NCBI GenBank assembly: GCA_017518185.1
Contig: JAFWWB010000030.1
Span: forward strand, 20,606-84,605
Reading direction: 5' to 3'
Origin: Lachnospiraceae bacterium
GTDB taxonomy: Bacteria; Bacillota; Clostridia; Lachnospirales; Lachnospiraceae
Length of the DNA: 64,000 bases
Shown here: positions 1-8,611 of the stretch, in pieces
How positions within the stretch are numbered: position 1 is the first letter of the stretch
Layout of the letters: the number at the start of each line of letters is the position of its first letter
Made by a program: the position numbers and the translations under genes
The notes under the pieces: model-generated
What the model was told of the DNA's origin: nothing
Database searches by the model: none
Seen by the model: the letters and a program-made list of their open reading frames with translations, nothing else

Positions 1-2
1 CT

Positions 3-1832
3 GTGGACTTTGTGATTTCAAGGAAGTATGTTACGGCAACGGTGAAGGCTGTGGACCGGGAATATAACGGTGATACCCATGTGGAGCTTTCGGATAAGGC
101 TGAGGATAAGACCATAAGTGGTATTGTGGCCGGAGATACGGTGACGCTGGATGTCAGCGCAGGCGGCGAGATGGGGGATGCAAATGCCGGCATCGATAAG
201 AAGGTGGCGGTTACGGGCGTGACCCTGGCAGGCGATGATGCATATAAATACCTGCTTCTCGAGCAGCCTACCGGCGTTACGGTAACGATAAGCCCGGCGG
301 AATTTCCTGAGGATCTGAAGACCATCAATTATACGGTAAAGGAAGATACGATCCTTGACGTACATACAGTGTCACTGGCAGACTATATTGAGGATGGAAC
401 AACTTCGGTCGAGGTGCTGGATACGAAGGAACAGCTTGACGGAAAGCCGATACTGGATCCCATCACTAAGCTGCTTACATTCGAGCTCAAGAAAGGCGTG
501 AAGCCCGCGGATGTGGATGCCAAGATACTGGTGGATGTAAAGAATGCCACAAATTACGAAAACTACGCGCTCATGGTGGTGCTGGTGGCTGACCATGTTC
601 ATGACGCTTCCACACTCGAGAAAAAAGAAAAGGTATCCGCGAGCTGCGAGACGCCGGGCGTCGAGGAGCATTACGAGTGCAGGGAATGCGGAGCTAAGTT
701 CGTTTATAAGGACGATACCTATGTTCCAGTAACGGATGAGGAACTGGAGATAGCTGCCCCTGGTCATAGCTGGACCGGCTGGAAAGTAAAGGAAAAACCC
801 ACGGCGGAAAAAGACGGCAAGAAGGTGCGCAGCTGTACTGTCTGTGATGCAGAAGAAGAAGAGGTGATCCCCGCCGGTACCCCCGGTTTCAGTACCCATT
901 CGGCACTGGATCCCGTACCGGAGGATCTGGACAGCGCTGAAGTGCTCTGGCTTGTACAGGGACAGAAATTCACCATAGGTACAGGCTGGGCCCTGGTTGA
1001 CAAGAAAAAGGAAGGCAGATTTGTTTCCATAAGCGGAAAGGGTGTGCTGAAGGCGAAGAAGGTGACCGAAGCTCCCGTTTCCGTAAAGAACGGCGACCGC
1101 GTCATAAAGATCAATATCAGCAAGCCCGCCATGGAAAAGAAGTCGGTAAAGCTGGAGGCAGGTAAGACCGAAACGTTGAAGTTCAACTATGATATAGAAA
1201 ACCTGGAGGTATACTGGTACAGCCCCAATCCCGATGTAGCCACCGTGGAGCAGAACGGCGAGGTGACGGCTGTGGCAAAGGGCAAGGCTAAGATCACTGC
1301 CTATGTCAACGGTTCCGCTTATACCTGCACGGTAAGCGTTACCGAGGACAGCAAGAACCCCGTAAAGCTCCGTACCCTGCACCTGAACAAGGGGGGCAAG
1401 AAGAGCGTGAGCGTAAGGGGCGTGACGGAATGGATCAGCCCCGATAAGAACATCGCCACTACCGCAAAGAAGAAGATCACCGGTGAAGGCGCAGGCGAGA
1501 TCCAGCTTACAGGCGGCGAGGGCGGCGAGTATAAGATCGACCTTACGGTGGAAGATATCGGCATCAATGCGGTCAATGAGTATGCTGTTAAGATGACGGC
1601 GGCCAGAGGCGCTAACAAGTATAACCTGGAGATCATAAAGGGCAGGGAATACGAGATCGGGTTCATCGATGTGGAGCAGCCCATGACCTTTAAGAGCAGC
1701 AAGCCCGACATCGCGTTTGCGGATGAGAACGGTCTTATCACTGCAAGGGCTGTCGGTAAGAGCAAGATCACCACAAAGATCAACGGAAAGACCGTGACCA
1801 TCAATGTGGTCGTAACAGAGGAGAAGAAGTAA
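3..1832 (+). CDS. Ig-like (Big2) surface protein, 5' end cut by window
   Basis: About 609 residues are visible and the true N-terminus lies left of the window, so no signal peptide can be judged; the GTG at base 3 is only the first in-frame start. Residues about 195-290 carry Cys-x2-Cys pairs with nearby His (CREC and CTVC, each followed by a GHSW- or IPAG-like turn), a doubled motif common in secreted proteins of gut Firmicutes. Residues about 370-450 and 560-605 are bacterial Ig-like group 2 domains, with the SSKPDIA and NGLITARAVGKSKIT pattern. The fold and Lys-rich composition fit a cell-surface or secreted adhesin-like protein. No sortase motif or S-layer anchor follows, so the anchor may be N-terminal or the protein may be released. 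A strong terminator follows the stop. Confidence 0.75.
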   Translation: MDFVISRKYVTATVKAVDREYNGDTHVELSDKAEDKTISGIVAGDTVTLDVSAGGEMGDANAGIDKKVAVTGVTLAGDDAYKYLLLEQPTGVTVTISPAEFPEDLKTINYTVKEDTILDVHTVSLADYIEDGTTSVEVLDTKEQLDGKPILDPITKLLTFELKKGVKPADVDAKILVDVKNATNYENYALMVVLVADHVHDASTLEKKEKVSASCETPGVEEHYECRECGAKFVYKDDTYVPVTDEELEIAAPGHSWTGWKVKEKPTAEKDGKKVRSCTVCDAEEEEVIPAGTPGFSTHSALDPVPEDLDSAEVLWLVQGQKFTIGTGWALVDKKKEGRFVSISGKGVLKAKKVTEAPVSVKNGDRVIKINISKPAMEKKSVKLEAGKTETLKFNYDIENLEVYWYSPNPDVATVEQNGEVTAVAKGKAKITAYVNGSAYTCTVSVTEDSKNPVKLRTLHLNKGGKKSVSVRGVTEWISPDKNIATTAKKKITGEGAGEIQLTGGEGGEYKIDLTVEDIGINAVNEYAVKMTAARGANKYNLEIIKGREYEIGFIDVEQPMTFKSSKPDIAFADENGLITARAVGKSKITTKINGKTVTINVVVTEEKK

Positions 1833-1836
1833 GAAG

Positions 1837-1878
1837 ATCCCCCGGCTGCGTTCGTATGGCGGCCGGGGGATAGTTTTT
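1837..1878 (+). terminator. Rho-independent terminator after surface protein
   Basis: A perfect 10-bp stem, 1837-1846 against 1862-1871 (ATCCCCCGGC), has a 15-base loop and is followed by AGTTTTT. It ends the surface-protein transcript just before the next ribosome binding site. Confidence 0.85.
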
Positions 1879-1889
1879 CGGAGGATGAT

Positions 1890-2333
1890 ATGGAATACGT
1901 TTTTTACGGCTGGGAGGATGCAACGGTACCTGCGGTTTCCCATGAATATGCGGGGATAGGAACGCCGCAGGAGCTCTATGACGCCCTGTGGCAGCTGTGG
2001 GACATACGCAGCTGTACAGCGAGACTCAGAGACAGGTGGAGCGAAGAGAACAGGACGCTGGGGCAGTGCGCTGTCACTGCATTTCTGGTACAGGATATAT
2101 TCGGGGGAGAGGTGTATGGTATACCGCGTCCCGGTGGCTTTGTGCACTGCTACAATAAGGTGGGGGATGCGGTATTCGACCTGACCAGCGAGCAGTTCGG
2201 GGACGAGAAGCTGGATTACGGCGATAATCCCCTGCAGTCCCGTGAGGTGCATTTCGCCGATGTGGATAAAAAGCAGCGCTATGACTATCTGACAAAAAAG
2301 CTGAAGGAATATTGTGAGGGAGAAAGATCATGA
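1890..2333 (+). CDS. YunG-like protein of unknown function
   Basis: The 147-residue soluble protein has no signal peptide or membrane segment. The central pattern GQCAVTAFLVQDIFGG, then HCYNK, then DLTSEQF resembles the Bacillus YunG family, whose members share a Cys-containing S/GQC..TALVVQD segment and a downstream H-x-N..DLT-x-x-QF segment. Such a Cys/His pair could form a papain-like site, but that is inference and no function is established. The start is ATG 1890, preceded by GGAGGATGAT. Its stop overlaps the next start (ATGA at 2330), so it is co-translated with the lipoprotein. Confidence 0.6.
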   Translation: MEYVFYGWEDATVPAVSHEYAGIGTPQELYDALWQLWDIRSCTARLRDRWSEENRTLGQCAVTAFLVQDIFGGEVYGIPRPGGFVHCYNKVGDAVFDLTSEQFGDEKLDYGDNPLQSREVHFADVDKKQRYDYLTKKLKEYCEGERS

Positions 2334-3715
2334 GAAAACTGAGATCAGCTGCAGTGATCGTCTTATGCGCGGCACTGCTGGCCGGCTGCGGCTCCTCGGC
2401 AGGCGAAAGACGCGGCAGCTATTCGGAGAAAGAAGAAAAAGAAGAGAAAAAAGCGGAGGACGAAAAGGATAAGGAAGCCGCCGAAGAAGAAAAAGGGCAG
2501 GAAGAGGCGGAAGAGGAGGCAGCGCCCACGGAGGCTCCGGATGAGCCTGAAAACGGATATGAAAATCCCAACACATACCGGAAGGCGATGATGGAAGCTC
2601 TGGACGGGACCTGGGAGCTTCATGAGGGAAACAATTACATCGATCCCCCGGACTTTCTTCCTGATGTCCTGAAATTTGACAGCGCATCCGGGACCGCGGA
2701 ATATACCATGGCCTATGCGGCGGAGAGCGCATATTTTGACTTTGAACTGAGCGATGCCTATCCGGAGGCTCCGGGACAGTATAACCTCCTGACTCTTACA
2801 GGCACCGGGTCCACCGAAGATTTTCCTTATGATATAAGCGGCCAGACCGATAATTATTTGATAGTGATCGCAACAAACGGTATGTGGGATACGCTTTTTA
2901 TCGCCCCGACAGGAAACGGGATGTCACAGTTTTCCTATGAGACGCTGGGACCGGAAAGGTGTACGGAAGAAGGCTTCTGGGTGTTTGTCAGGAATGAGTA
3001 TGAAAATACCCGTGTGGGATATGTCGGCATGGGACCGGAGAGCGCACAGTACAGGAACGGTCATTTCTACGGGATCCGCTATCTCGATTACGGCTCGGAA
3101 TGCAGCATCCAGGAAATTGAGCCGGTGTTCACCGAGCTTGAGATGGAGGATGGCAGCATAGAGTCTGTTCTGGCCTGCAAATGGAAGGACTGCGATTATC
3201 CGTTCAATACGGTGCCATATCAGCTGAAGGGAAGGGAGCAGGCAGCCCATTCTCCCACATATTCCCCCGTGCTGGTGGAAGCCGTGACCGATGCCGACGG
3301 TAAGATCACCGAAATGACGGAGTATCACCTGTTTGCTTATGGATATTTTAAGGAATCCATGAACGGAGCGCCTGACGCCGGGAGGGATCCGGCTGTATAT
3401 GAGGAAACGGATCTTATGTACATAGGGGCCTGGCTTGATGCCAACGACGAAATGAGCACCCTGACCATAAGCGCAGCCGATCCCCAGACCGGCGGATATA
3501 AGCTGGATTTCTTTATCTACCGGCTCTGTAACATCGAGGCCTATGCGAACATTGACGGGGATAAGCTTGTGATAAACCAGGGGACCGTGAACGATTACCA
3601 GGATATCAGAGGTATCCTTGAGACTGACGGAGGCGGGATAAAGGTAACGATCACGGAGTCTGATTTCGATTATCTGCCTGCGGGCACGGAGATGGATTTC
3701 ATATCTCCGGACTGA
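2330..3715 (+). CDS. Lipoprotein with acidic/basic charged linker
   Basis: The 461-residue protein begins with a clear lipoprotein signal peptide, LLAGC with the lipidated Cys at about residue 20. A roughly 45-residue stretch of almost only Glu, Lys and Ala follows (residues 35-75) and probably acts as a spacer from the membrane. The remainder, about 80-461, is a soluble extracytoplasmic region rich in Tyr and acidic residues, with two sections that each look like a beta-rich module (about 85-210 and 350-460). I do not recognise a catalytic motif. It is translationally coupled to the YunG-like gene upstream. No terminator is evident after it, but a strong promoter follows at 3732. Confidence 0.7.
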   Translation: MRKLRSAAVIVLCAALLAGCGSSAGERRGSYSEKEEKEEKKAEDEKDKEAAEEEKGQEEAEEEAAPTEAPDEPENGYENPNTYRKAMMEALDGTWELHEGNNYIDPPDFLPDVLKFDSASGTAEYTMAYAAESAYFDFELSDAYPEAPGQYNLLTLTGTGSTEDFPYDISGQTDNYLIVIATNGMWDTLFIAPTGNGMSQFSYETLGPERCTEEGFWVFVRNEYENTRVGYVGMGPESAQYRNGHFYGIRYLDYGSECSIQEIEPVFTELEMEDGSIESVLACKWKDCDYPFNTVPYQLKGREQAAHSPTYSPVLVEAVTDADGKITEMTEYHLFAYGYFKESMNGAPDAGRDPAVYEETDLMYIGAWLDANDEMSTLTISAADPQTGGYKLDFFIYRLCNIEAYANIDGDKLVINQGTVNDYQDIRGILETDGGGIKVTITESDFDYLPAGTEMDFISPD

Positions 3716-3731
3716 GATGGATTTTTTCTGC

Positions 3732-3760
3732 TTGCATTATACCGGCATTATATGTATAAT
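3732..3760 (+). promoter_or_regulatory. Sigma-A promoter of the ABC importer operon
   Basis: TTGCAT at 3732-3737, a 17-base spacer and a perfect TATAAT at 3755-3760. Transcription should start near 3767, leaving a leader of about 83 bases before the ATG at 3850. Confidence 0.8.
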
Positions 3761-3766
3761 CTCCTT

Positions 3767-3849
3767 CGGGCTTCGGCCCGCTGTACATTAAAATGCGGAT
3801 GTACATAAGAGACATCCGGAAAAACATCCGATCTAAGGAGGAGGAAGCA
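3767..3849 (+). promoter_or_regulatory. Structured 5' leader of the importer mRNA
   Basis: The leader opens with a CGGGC/GCCCG stem closed by a UUCG tetraloop (3767-3780). A second stem pairs CGGATGT (3796-3802) with ACATCCG (3812-3818). A second copy of ACATCCG at 3824-3830 could pair with the same arm instead, which allows two exclusive folds. The Shine-Dalgarno AAGGAGGAGG lies just after it, at about 3835-3844. It matches no riboswitch class that I recognise. Confidence 0.4.
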
Positions 3850-5364
3850 ATGAAAAAGGCAGGAAGGTTATTACTTGCGGGATTGCTGACGACGATGGCT
3901 GTTGCACTGGGGGCATGCTCAGGCGGCAAGACAGAAGGGACTTCTTCTGATGAGATCACCATAGGTATACCCCAGGATCTGGAGGACGGACTTGACCCGC
4001 ATTACGTGAGCGCGGCAGGTACCAAGGAGATACTGTTCAATATCTATGAAGGCCTTGTCAAATATGACGAGAGCGGTGACCTCAAGCCGGCCCTGGCCAG
4101 CAGCTTCGATATCAGCGACGACGGAATGCACTACAGCTTCGTATTACGCAGCGATGTGAAATTCCATGACGGAAGTCAGGTGACGGTGGATGATGTTGTT
4201 TACAGCATAGAAAGATGTTCCGGCAGGGACGGCGGAGAAGCGCTGGTGCCGGCTTTTTCCAATATCGACACTCTGACTGCCGAAGGCGGCAATATACTCA
4301 TCACACTTAAGGAGCCGGATACCGAGTTCCTGGCATCCATGACCACGGCTGTTATACCAAAAGCCAACGAGAATCCCGATACCAATGTAATAGGTACCGG
4401 TCCTTACCGTTTTGTCAGCCGTATGCCTCAGGAATCCATTGAACTGGAGGCTTTTGATGATTACTGGGGCGAGAAGGCGCACATAAAGAATGTGCACCTT
4501 AAGATCATCGCCAATCCCGATGCCATAGTCATGGAGCTGAACGGCGGATCCATAGACATGATCTGCCGCATCACGGATACCCAGGCCGCAGAGCTTGCGG
4601 GCAGCGATTTCAACGTGCTGGAGGGTACCATGAACCTGGTGCAGGCCCTGTATCTCAATAATGATGAAGCACCCTTTGACGATGTGAGGGTGAGACAGGC
4701 GCTGTGCTATGCCATAGATCCCGGCCAGATAATGGAGCTGGTCTCCGGCGGCAAGGGCGTGGAGATAGGCAGCAGCATGTTCCCTGCTTTTACCAAGTAT
4801 TATGATGAGAGCCTGAATCACAACTATGACAGGGATCTTGAAAAGGCAAAGGCTCTTCTTGTCGAGGCAGGCTATCCCGACGGCTTCAGCTTCACCATGA
4901 CGGTACCCTCAAACTATCAGCAGCACATCTCCACTGCGGAGGTGCTCTCCGAGCAGTTCAAGGAGATAGGAGTGGATGCGCAGATAAACCTTGTGGAATG
5001 GGACAGCTGGCTGTCCGATGTATATGTGGGAAGGAATTTCACCTCCACCGTGGTGGGCGTGGATGCTTCCACACTTACTGCAAGGGCTCTGCTGGAGCGT
5101 TTTACCAGCGATTACGGAAAGAACTTCATCAACTTCTCTTCGCCTGATTACGATGCGGCTTTTCAGAAGGCGATAAGCACCACCGATGATGCGGAGCAGA
5201 CGAAGTATTACAAGGAGTGCCTGCAGATCCTCTCCGATGAAGCTGCCAATGTCTACATACAGGATCTGCCCACCTTTGTGGCGCTGAACAAAAAGTATGC
5301 GGGATATAAGTTCTATCCGCTGTATGTTCAGGATCTGGCTTCTCTGTATGTTGTTGAAGAATAA
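3850..5364 (+). CDS. ABC importer substrate-binding lipoprotein (SBP_bac_5 family)
   Basis: The 504-residue protein is the extracytoplasmic receptor of an Opp/Dpp/Nik-type importer, delivering a peptide, opine or metal chelate to the two permeases encoded next. The start is ATG 3850, not the in-frame ATG 57 bases upstream: it has the strong Shine-Dalgarno and begins the lipoprotein signal MKKAGRLLLAGLLTTMAVALGAC. Family 5 hallmarks include a GLDPHY start, ..YEGLVKYDESG.., LKPALASSFDISDDG, VKFHDG and the DDVVYSIER segment at residues 50-120, then VRQALCYAIDP near 290. The ligand cannot be told from sequence; the short ATPases recall nickel importers, but peptide uptake is equally likely. Confidence 0.88.
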   Translation: MKKAGRLLLAGLLTTMAVALGACSGGKTEGTSSDEITIGIPQDLEDGLDPHYVSAAGTKEILFNIYEGLVKYDESGDLKPALASSFDISDDGMHYSFVLRSDVKFHDGSQVTVDDVVYSIERCSGRDGGEALVPAFSNIDTLTAEGGNILITLKEPDTEFLASMTTAVIPKANENPDTNVIGTGPYRFVSRMPQESIELEAFDDYWGEKAHIKNVHLKIIANPDAIVMELNGGSIDMICRITDTQAAELAGSDFNVLEGTMNLVQALYLNNDEAPFDDVRVRQALCYAIDPGQIMELVSGGKGVEIGSSMFPAFTKYYDESLNHNYDRDLEKAKALLVEAGYPDGFSFTMTVPSNYQQHISTAEVLSEQFKEIGVDAQINLVEWDSWLSDVYVGRNFTSTVVGVDASTLTARALLERFTSDYGKNFINFSSPDYDAAFQKAISTTDDAEQTKYYKECLQILSDEAANVYIQDLPTFVALNKKYAGYKFYPLYVQDLASLYVVEE

Positions 5365-6298
5365 GATATTAAGAAAAATCTTTGCCTGTCTGCTGACTCT
5401 TCTGGCAGCCTCATTTGCGGTATTTGCCGCCTTTGAGATCATTCCCGGGGACGCGGCCGTAAGCCGCCTCGGGAGCAATGCCAGTGAGAGTGCAGTGGCA
5501 GCACTGCGGGTGGAGATGGGGCTGGATAAGCCCTTTCTCCTCCGTTATTTTTTATGGCTGGGCGGACTGTTCCGGCTGGATCTGGGTACCTCCTACAGCT
5601 ACGGTATACCGGTATCGGAGATGCTCCTGGACAAGCTTCCCATCACGCTCTGTCTCACACTGATGTCCATGGCGGTGACCGTGGCAGTTTCCGTACCATT
5701 GTCCATTTTTTATGCGAAATACGCCAGAAGCCGCATAGACAGGACAGGCTATGTGGGAAACCAGCTGCTGATGGCTGTTCCTTCCTTCTTCCTGGGCATA
5801 ATCATGACCTGGGTCTTCGGTTCGATACTCAGGTGGTTCACGCCGGGAGGATACGTTTCCTATAAGAAGAGCTTCGGCGGCTTTCTTTCCTATCTGATAC
5901 TTCCGTCCCTTGCGATAGCCATTCCCAAATGCGCCATGTCCGTAAAGCTCCTCCGCAGCGCCATACTTACGGAGGCTGATAAGGAATATGTGCGCACTGC
6001 CTACAGCAGAGGCCTCTCCACCATGGAGGTGCTCTACAGGCACGTTCTGAAGAATGCCATGATACCGCTGGTCACCTTCTGGAGCATGGCTGTGGCGGAT
6101 ATGGTGGCGGGTTCGATAGTGATCGAGCAGGTGTTCAATATCCCGGGGCTGGGACGTATACTTCTTACGTCCATAGCCAACAGGGATTATCCCGTAGTCG
6201 AAGCGGTGATCATGCTCATCGCGGCAGTGGTGGTCATCATGAATTACGCGGCGGATCTTATATGCCGCAGGATAGATCCGAGGATAAGGGAGAGATGA
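5348..6298 (+). CDS. ABC importer permease, DppB/NikB type
   Basis: The 316-residue inner-membrane protein has about six transmembrane helices. N-terminal MLLKNKILRKIFACLLTLL is the usual first helix, followed by FEIIPGDAA, the family's ..PGDP.. hallmark. The ATPase-coupling loop (EAA motif) is at residues about 205-240, around YVRTAYSRGLS and VLKNAMIPLVTF. The C-terminal segment contains the VIEQVFNIPGLGRILL signature of DppB-type subunits. The chosen start, ATG 5348, overlaps the receptor gene by 17 bases; an in-frame ATG at 5297 would lengthen the overlap and adds an unlikely N-terminus. Confidence 0.88.
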   Translation: MLLKNKILRKIFACLLTLLAASFAVFAAFEIIPGDAAVSRLGSNASESAVAALRVEMGLDKPFLLRYFLWLGGLFRLDLGTSYSYGIPVSEMLLDKLPITLCLTLMSMAVTVAVSVPLSIFYAKYARSRIDRTGYVGNQLLMAVPSFFLGIIMTWVFGSILRWFTPGGYVSYKKSFGGFLSYLILPSLAIAIPKCAMSVKLLRSAILTEADKEYVRTAYSRGLSTMEVLYRHVLKNAMIPLVTFWSMAVADMVAGSIVIEQVFNIPGLGRILLTSIANRDYPVVEAVIMLIAAVVVIMNYAADLICRRIDPRIRER

Positions 6299-7095
6299 AA
6301 AAATACGCCAATTTCAACTTTATCTGCGGAGCAGTGATATGTTCGCTGATGGTGCTCATGGCGCTCGTCAGCTGCTTTTATACGCCTTACCCCTCAACGG
6401 CCATGGATGCTTCCCTTAAGTTTGCCCGTCCGGGACTGATGCATATCATGGGCTGTGACAATTACGGACGGGATATCTTCTCAAGGGTGATGGAGGGCAT
6501 AAGGAATACCTCCCTGATCGCATTGCTCACGGTGTTCATAGGGACCCTGGCAGGAGTGATAGTGGGAGCTGTATGCGGATATTTCGGCGGACTCCCGGAT
6601 GAGATACTCATGCGTATAAACGACCTGCTCTTTTCCTTCCCCAGCATACTCCTTGCCCTGGTCATCATAAGCCTTACGGGGACGGGCACCCTAAACGTGA
6701 CCCTGGCTTTGGGCCTTGCTTTCATCCCAAGCTTTGCGAGGATAGTGCGCTCTGAGGTCAGGAAGCAGGCGGCGCTGGATTATGTACAGAGTGCCAGGAT
6801 ACTGGGAGCCGGGCATTTCAGGGTGATATTTGCACATATCCTGCCCAATATAGTGCCGGTGCTCTTAAGCTCCGTTATGATAGGATTCAACAATGCAGTG
6901 CTTGCTGAAGCAGGGTTAAGCTATCTGGGCATAGGAGTGCAGCCGCCCGAGGCATCCCTGGGACGCATGCTCTCCGAGGCCCAATCCTATTTGTTCACTG
7001 CACCCTGGTACGCTGTCTTTCCGGGTTTGGTCATAATGCTCATGGTCCTGGGCTTTGCGCTGCTGGCGGAAGGCATGTCGGAGGGAAATGGCTGA
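6295..7095 (+). CDS. ABC importer permease, DppC/NikC type
   Basis: The 266-residue second permease of the importer has about six transmembrane helices. Early residues hold YTPYPSTAMD and HIMGCDNYGRDIFSR, the DppC hallmark (usually G-T-D-x-x-G-R-D). The coupling loop is around YVQSARILGAGHFRVIFAHI, and the segment LAEAGLSYLGIGVQPPEASLG is typical of the family. ATG 6295 overlaps the stop of the first permease in an ATGA. At 266 residues it is slightly short, as in many NikC-like members. Confidence 0.88.
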   Translation: MKKYANFNFICGAVICSLMVLMALVSCFYTPYPSTAMDASLKFARPGLMHIMGCDNYGRDIFSRVMEGIRNTSLIALLTVFIGTLAGVIVGAVCGYFGGLPDEILMRINDLLFSFPSILLALVIISLTGTGTLNVTLALGLAFIPSFARIVRSEVRKQAALDYVQSARILGAGHFRVIFAHILPNIVPVLLSSVMIGFNNAVLAEAGLSYLGIGVQPPEASLGRMLSEAQSYLFTAPWYAVFPGLVIMLMVLGFALLAEGMSEGNG

Positions 7096-7883
7096 TGCTC
7101 TTAGAGGTAAGGGATCTTTCGATAGAATTTCATGACCACGGCATCCCCGAACGTGTGGTGGAGCATGTGAGCTTTTCGCTGGACAGCGGAGAGATACTCG
7201 GCATAGTGGGGGAGAGCGGCTCGGGGAAATCCATGACCGCCCTGGCCATAGCCGGGCTGCTTCCGAGGAAGAAGATGAACAAGGAGGGGAGCATACTCTT
7301 CGAGGGCGAGGATGTGCTCACCATGGAAAGGAAGGATCTCAGGCTCCTTCAGGGAGATGAGATCTGCATGATATTCCAGGAACCCATGACTGCGCTTAAT
7401 CCCACCATGAGGATAGGGAGACAGGTGGAGGAGGCACTGAGGGTACATCACAGCGAGCTGGATGCTGCGGCCAGAAAGGAAAGGGCCCTGCGCTGGCTTG
7501 AGAACGTGGGCCTTAACGACAGTGAAAGAGTGTATGTTTCTTATCCCCATGAGCTTTCGGGCGGTATGAGGCAGAGGGTCATGATAGCTGCGGCTATGGT
7601 GGGAGGCCCTAAGCTCCTTATAGCGGATGAACCCACCACGGCTCTGGATGTGACCGTGCAGGCGCAGGTGATCTCTCTTCTGAAGCGCCTGAATAAGGAA
7701 GAAAGGGTTGCCATACTTTTTATATCCCACGACCTTTCCCTTATACAGCAGATCTCCACGGATGTCTGCGTGATGCAGAAGGGCAGGATAGTGGAGCAGG
7801 GCAGCGTGGAGCATATCTTCGAACGCCCGGAGAATGATTACACTAAACGGCTCATCGCAGCCGTGCCGAGGGTGGAGCTATGA
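7095..7883 (+). CDS. ABC importer ATP-binding protein, DppD/NikD type
   Basis: The 262-residue cytoplasmic ATPase powers import. Walker A is GESGSGKS (about residues 38-45), the Q-loop is in IFQEPMTALNP, the signature is LSGGMRQRV, Walker B with catalytic Glu is LLIADEPTTALD, and the switch His is in FISHDLS. It is shorter than oligopeptide DppD/OppD (about 325 residues) and lacks the C-terminal Cys-containing extension, so in length it matches NikD-type subunits. Its ATG overlaps the preceding TGA by one base. Confidence 0.9.
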   Translation: MLLEVRDLSIEFHDHGIPERVVEHVSFSLDSGEILGIVGESGSGKSMTALAIAGLLPRKKMNKEGSILFEGEDVLTMERKDLRLLQGDEICMIFQEPMTALNPTMRIGRQVEEALRVHHSELDAAARKERALRWLENVGLNDSERVYVSYPHELSGGMRQRVMIAAAMVGGPKLLIADEPTTALDVTVQAQVISLLKRLNKEERVAILFISHDLSLIQQISTDVCVMQKGRIVEQGSVEHIFERPENDYTKRLIAAVPRVEL

Positions 7884-8611
7884 GTCTGGTCAGTTTAAAG
7901 GATGTACATCTTTCATATATCTCCCACTCGGAGGGCCGTGCGGTGGAGCAGGAGGTGCTTAAAGGGGTGAGCTTTGAGATCGGGAAGGGTGAGATAGTAG
8001 GCCTTGCCGGCGAGAGCGGAAGCGGAAAGAGCACCATCGCAAGGGCAATACTGGGTACCCACCGCATAAGCTCGGGGGAGCTTGTGAGGAATACCGACAT
8101 GCCCCAGATGATATTCCAGGATCCCTACGGAGCCCTGAACCCGGCCCATACCATTTCCTGGATAATGCAGGAGCCCCTTAAGATGACCACGAAGCTTAAA
8201 GGGCCGGAACGGAAGGAGCGCTGCGCCAGGATGCTTGAAGACGTGGGGCTGGATGCAGGATATCTCAGCCGTAAGCCCGGAGAGCTTTCCGGCGGACAGC
8301 GGCAGAGGATATGCATAGGAACGGCGCTGATGCGTGAGCCGGAGCTTCTTATAGCGGATGAACCGGTATCGGCCCTTGACGTTACGGTGGCTGCCCAGGT
8401 GTTGGCGCTGCTGAAAAAGCTCCATGATGAAAGGAAACTGGCCATACTCTTCATATCGCATGACCTTCGGATAATGTATCATTTCTGCCAGAGGATAATG
8501 ATACTTAAGGACGGAGTAATCGTGGAACAGGGTACGCCGGATAAGCTTTACAGGGATCCGCAGCATGAGTATACGAAGCTCCTTCTTACAAGCGCGGGGA
8601 TAAGGTCATGA
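7880..8611 (+). CDS. ABC importer ATP-binding protein, DppF/NikE type
   Basis: The 243-residue partner ATPase forms a heterodimer with the preceding one. Walker A is GESGSGKST, the Q-loop lies in MIFQDPYGALNP, the signature is LSGGQRQRI, Walker B is LLIADEPVSALD and the switch His is in FISHDLR. The usual C-terminal zinc-like extension of DppF is missing, again like NikE-size proteins. It overlaps both neighbours by four bases (ATGA), so receptor, two permeases and two ATPases form one tightly coupled unit. Confidence 0.9.
   Translation: MSLVSLKDVHLSYISHSEGRAVEQEVLKGVSFEIGKGEIVGLAGESGSGKSTIARAILGTHRISSGELVRNTDMPQMIFQDPYGALNPAHTISWIMQEPLKMTTKLKGPERKERCARMLEDVGLDAGYLSRKPGELSGGQRQRICIGTALMREPELLIADEPVSALDVTVAAQVLALLKKLHDERKLAILFISHDLRIMYHFCQRIMILKDGVIVEQGTPDKLYRDPQHEYTKLLLTSAGIRS

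Noticed and set aside
372-2252. Long minus-strand open frame opposite the surface protein
   Set aside because: It runs across two plus-strand genes and a terminator; the plus genes have clear domains and ribosome binding sites.
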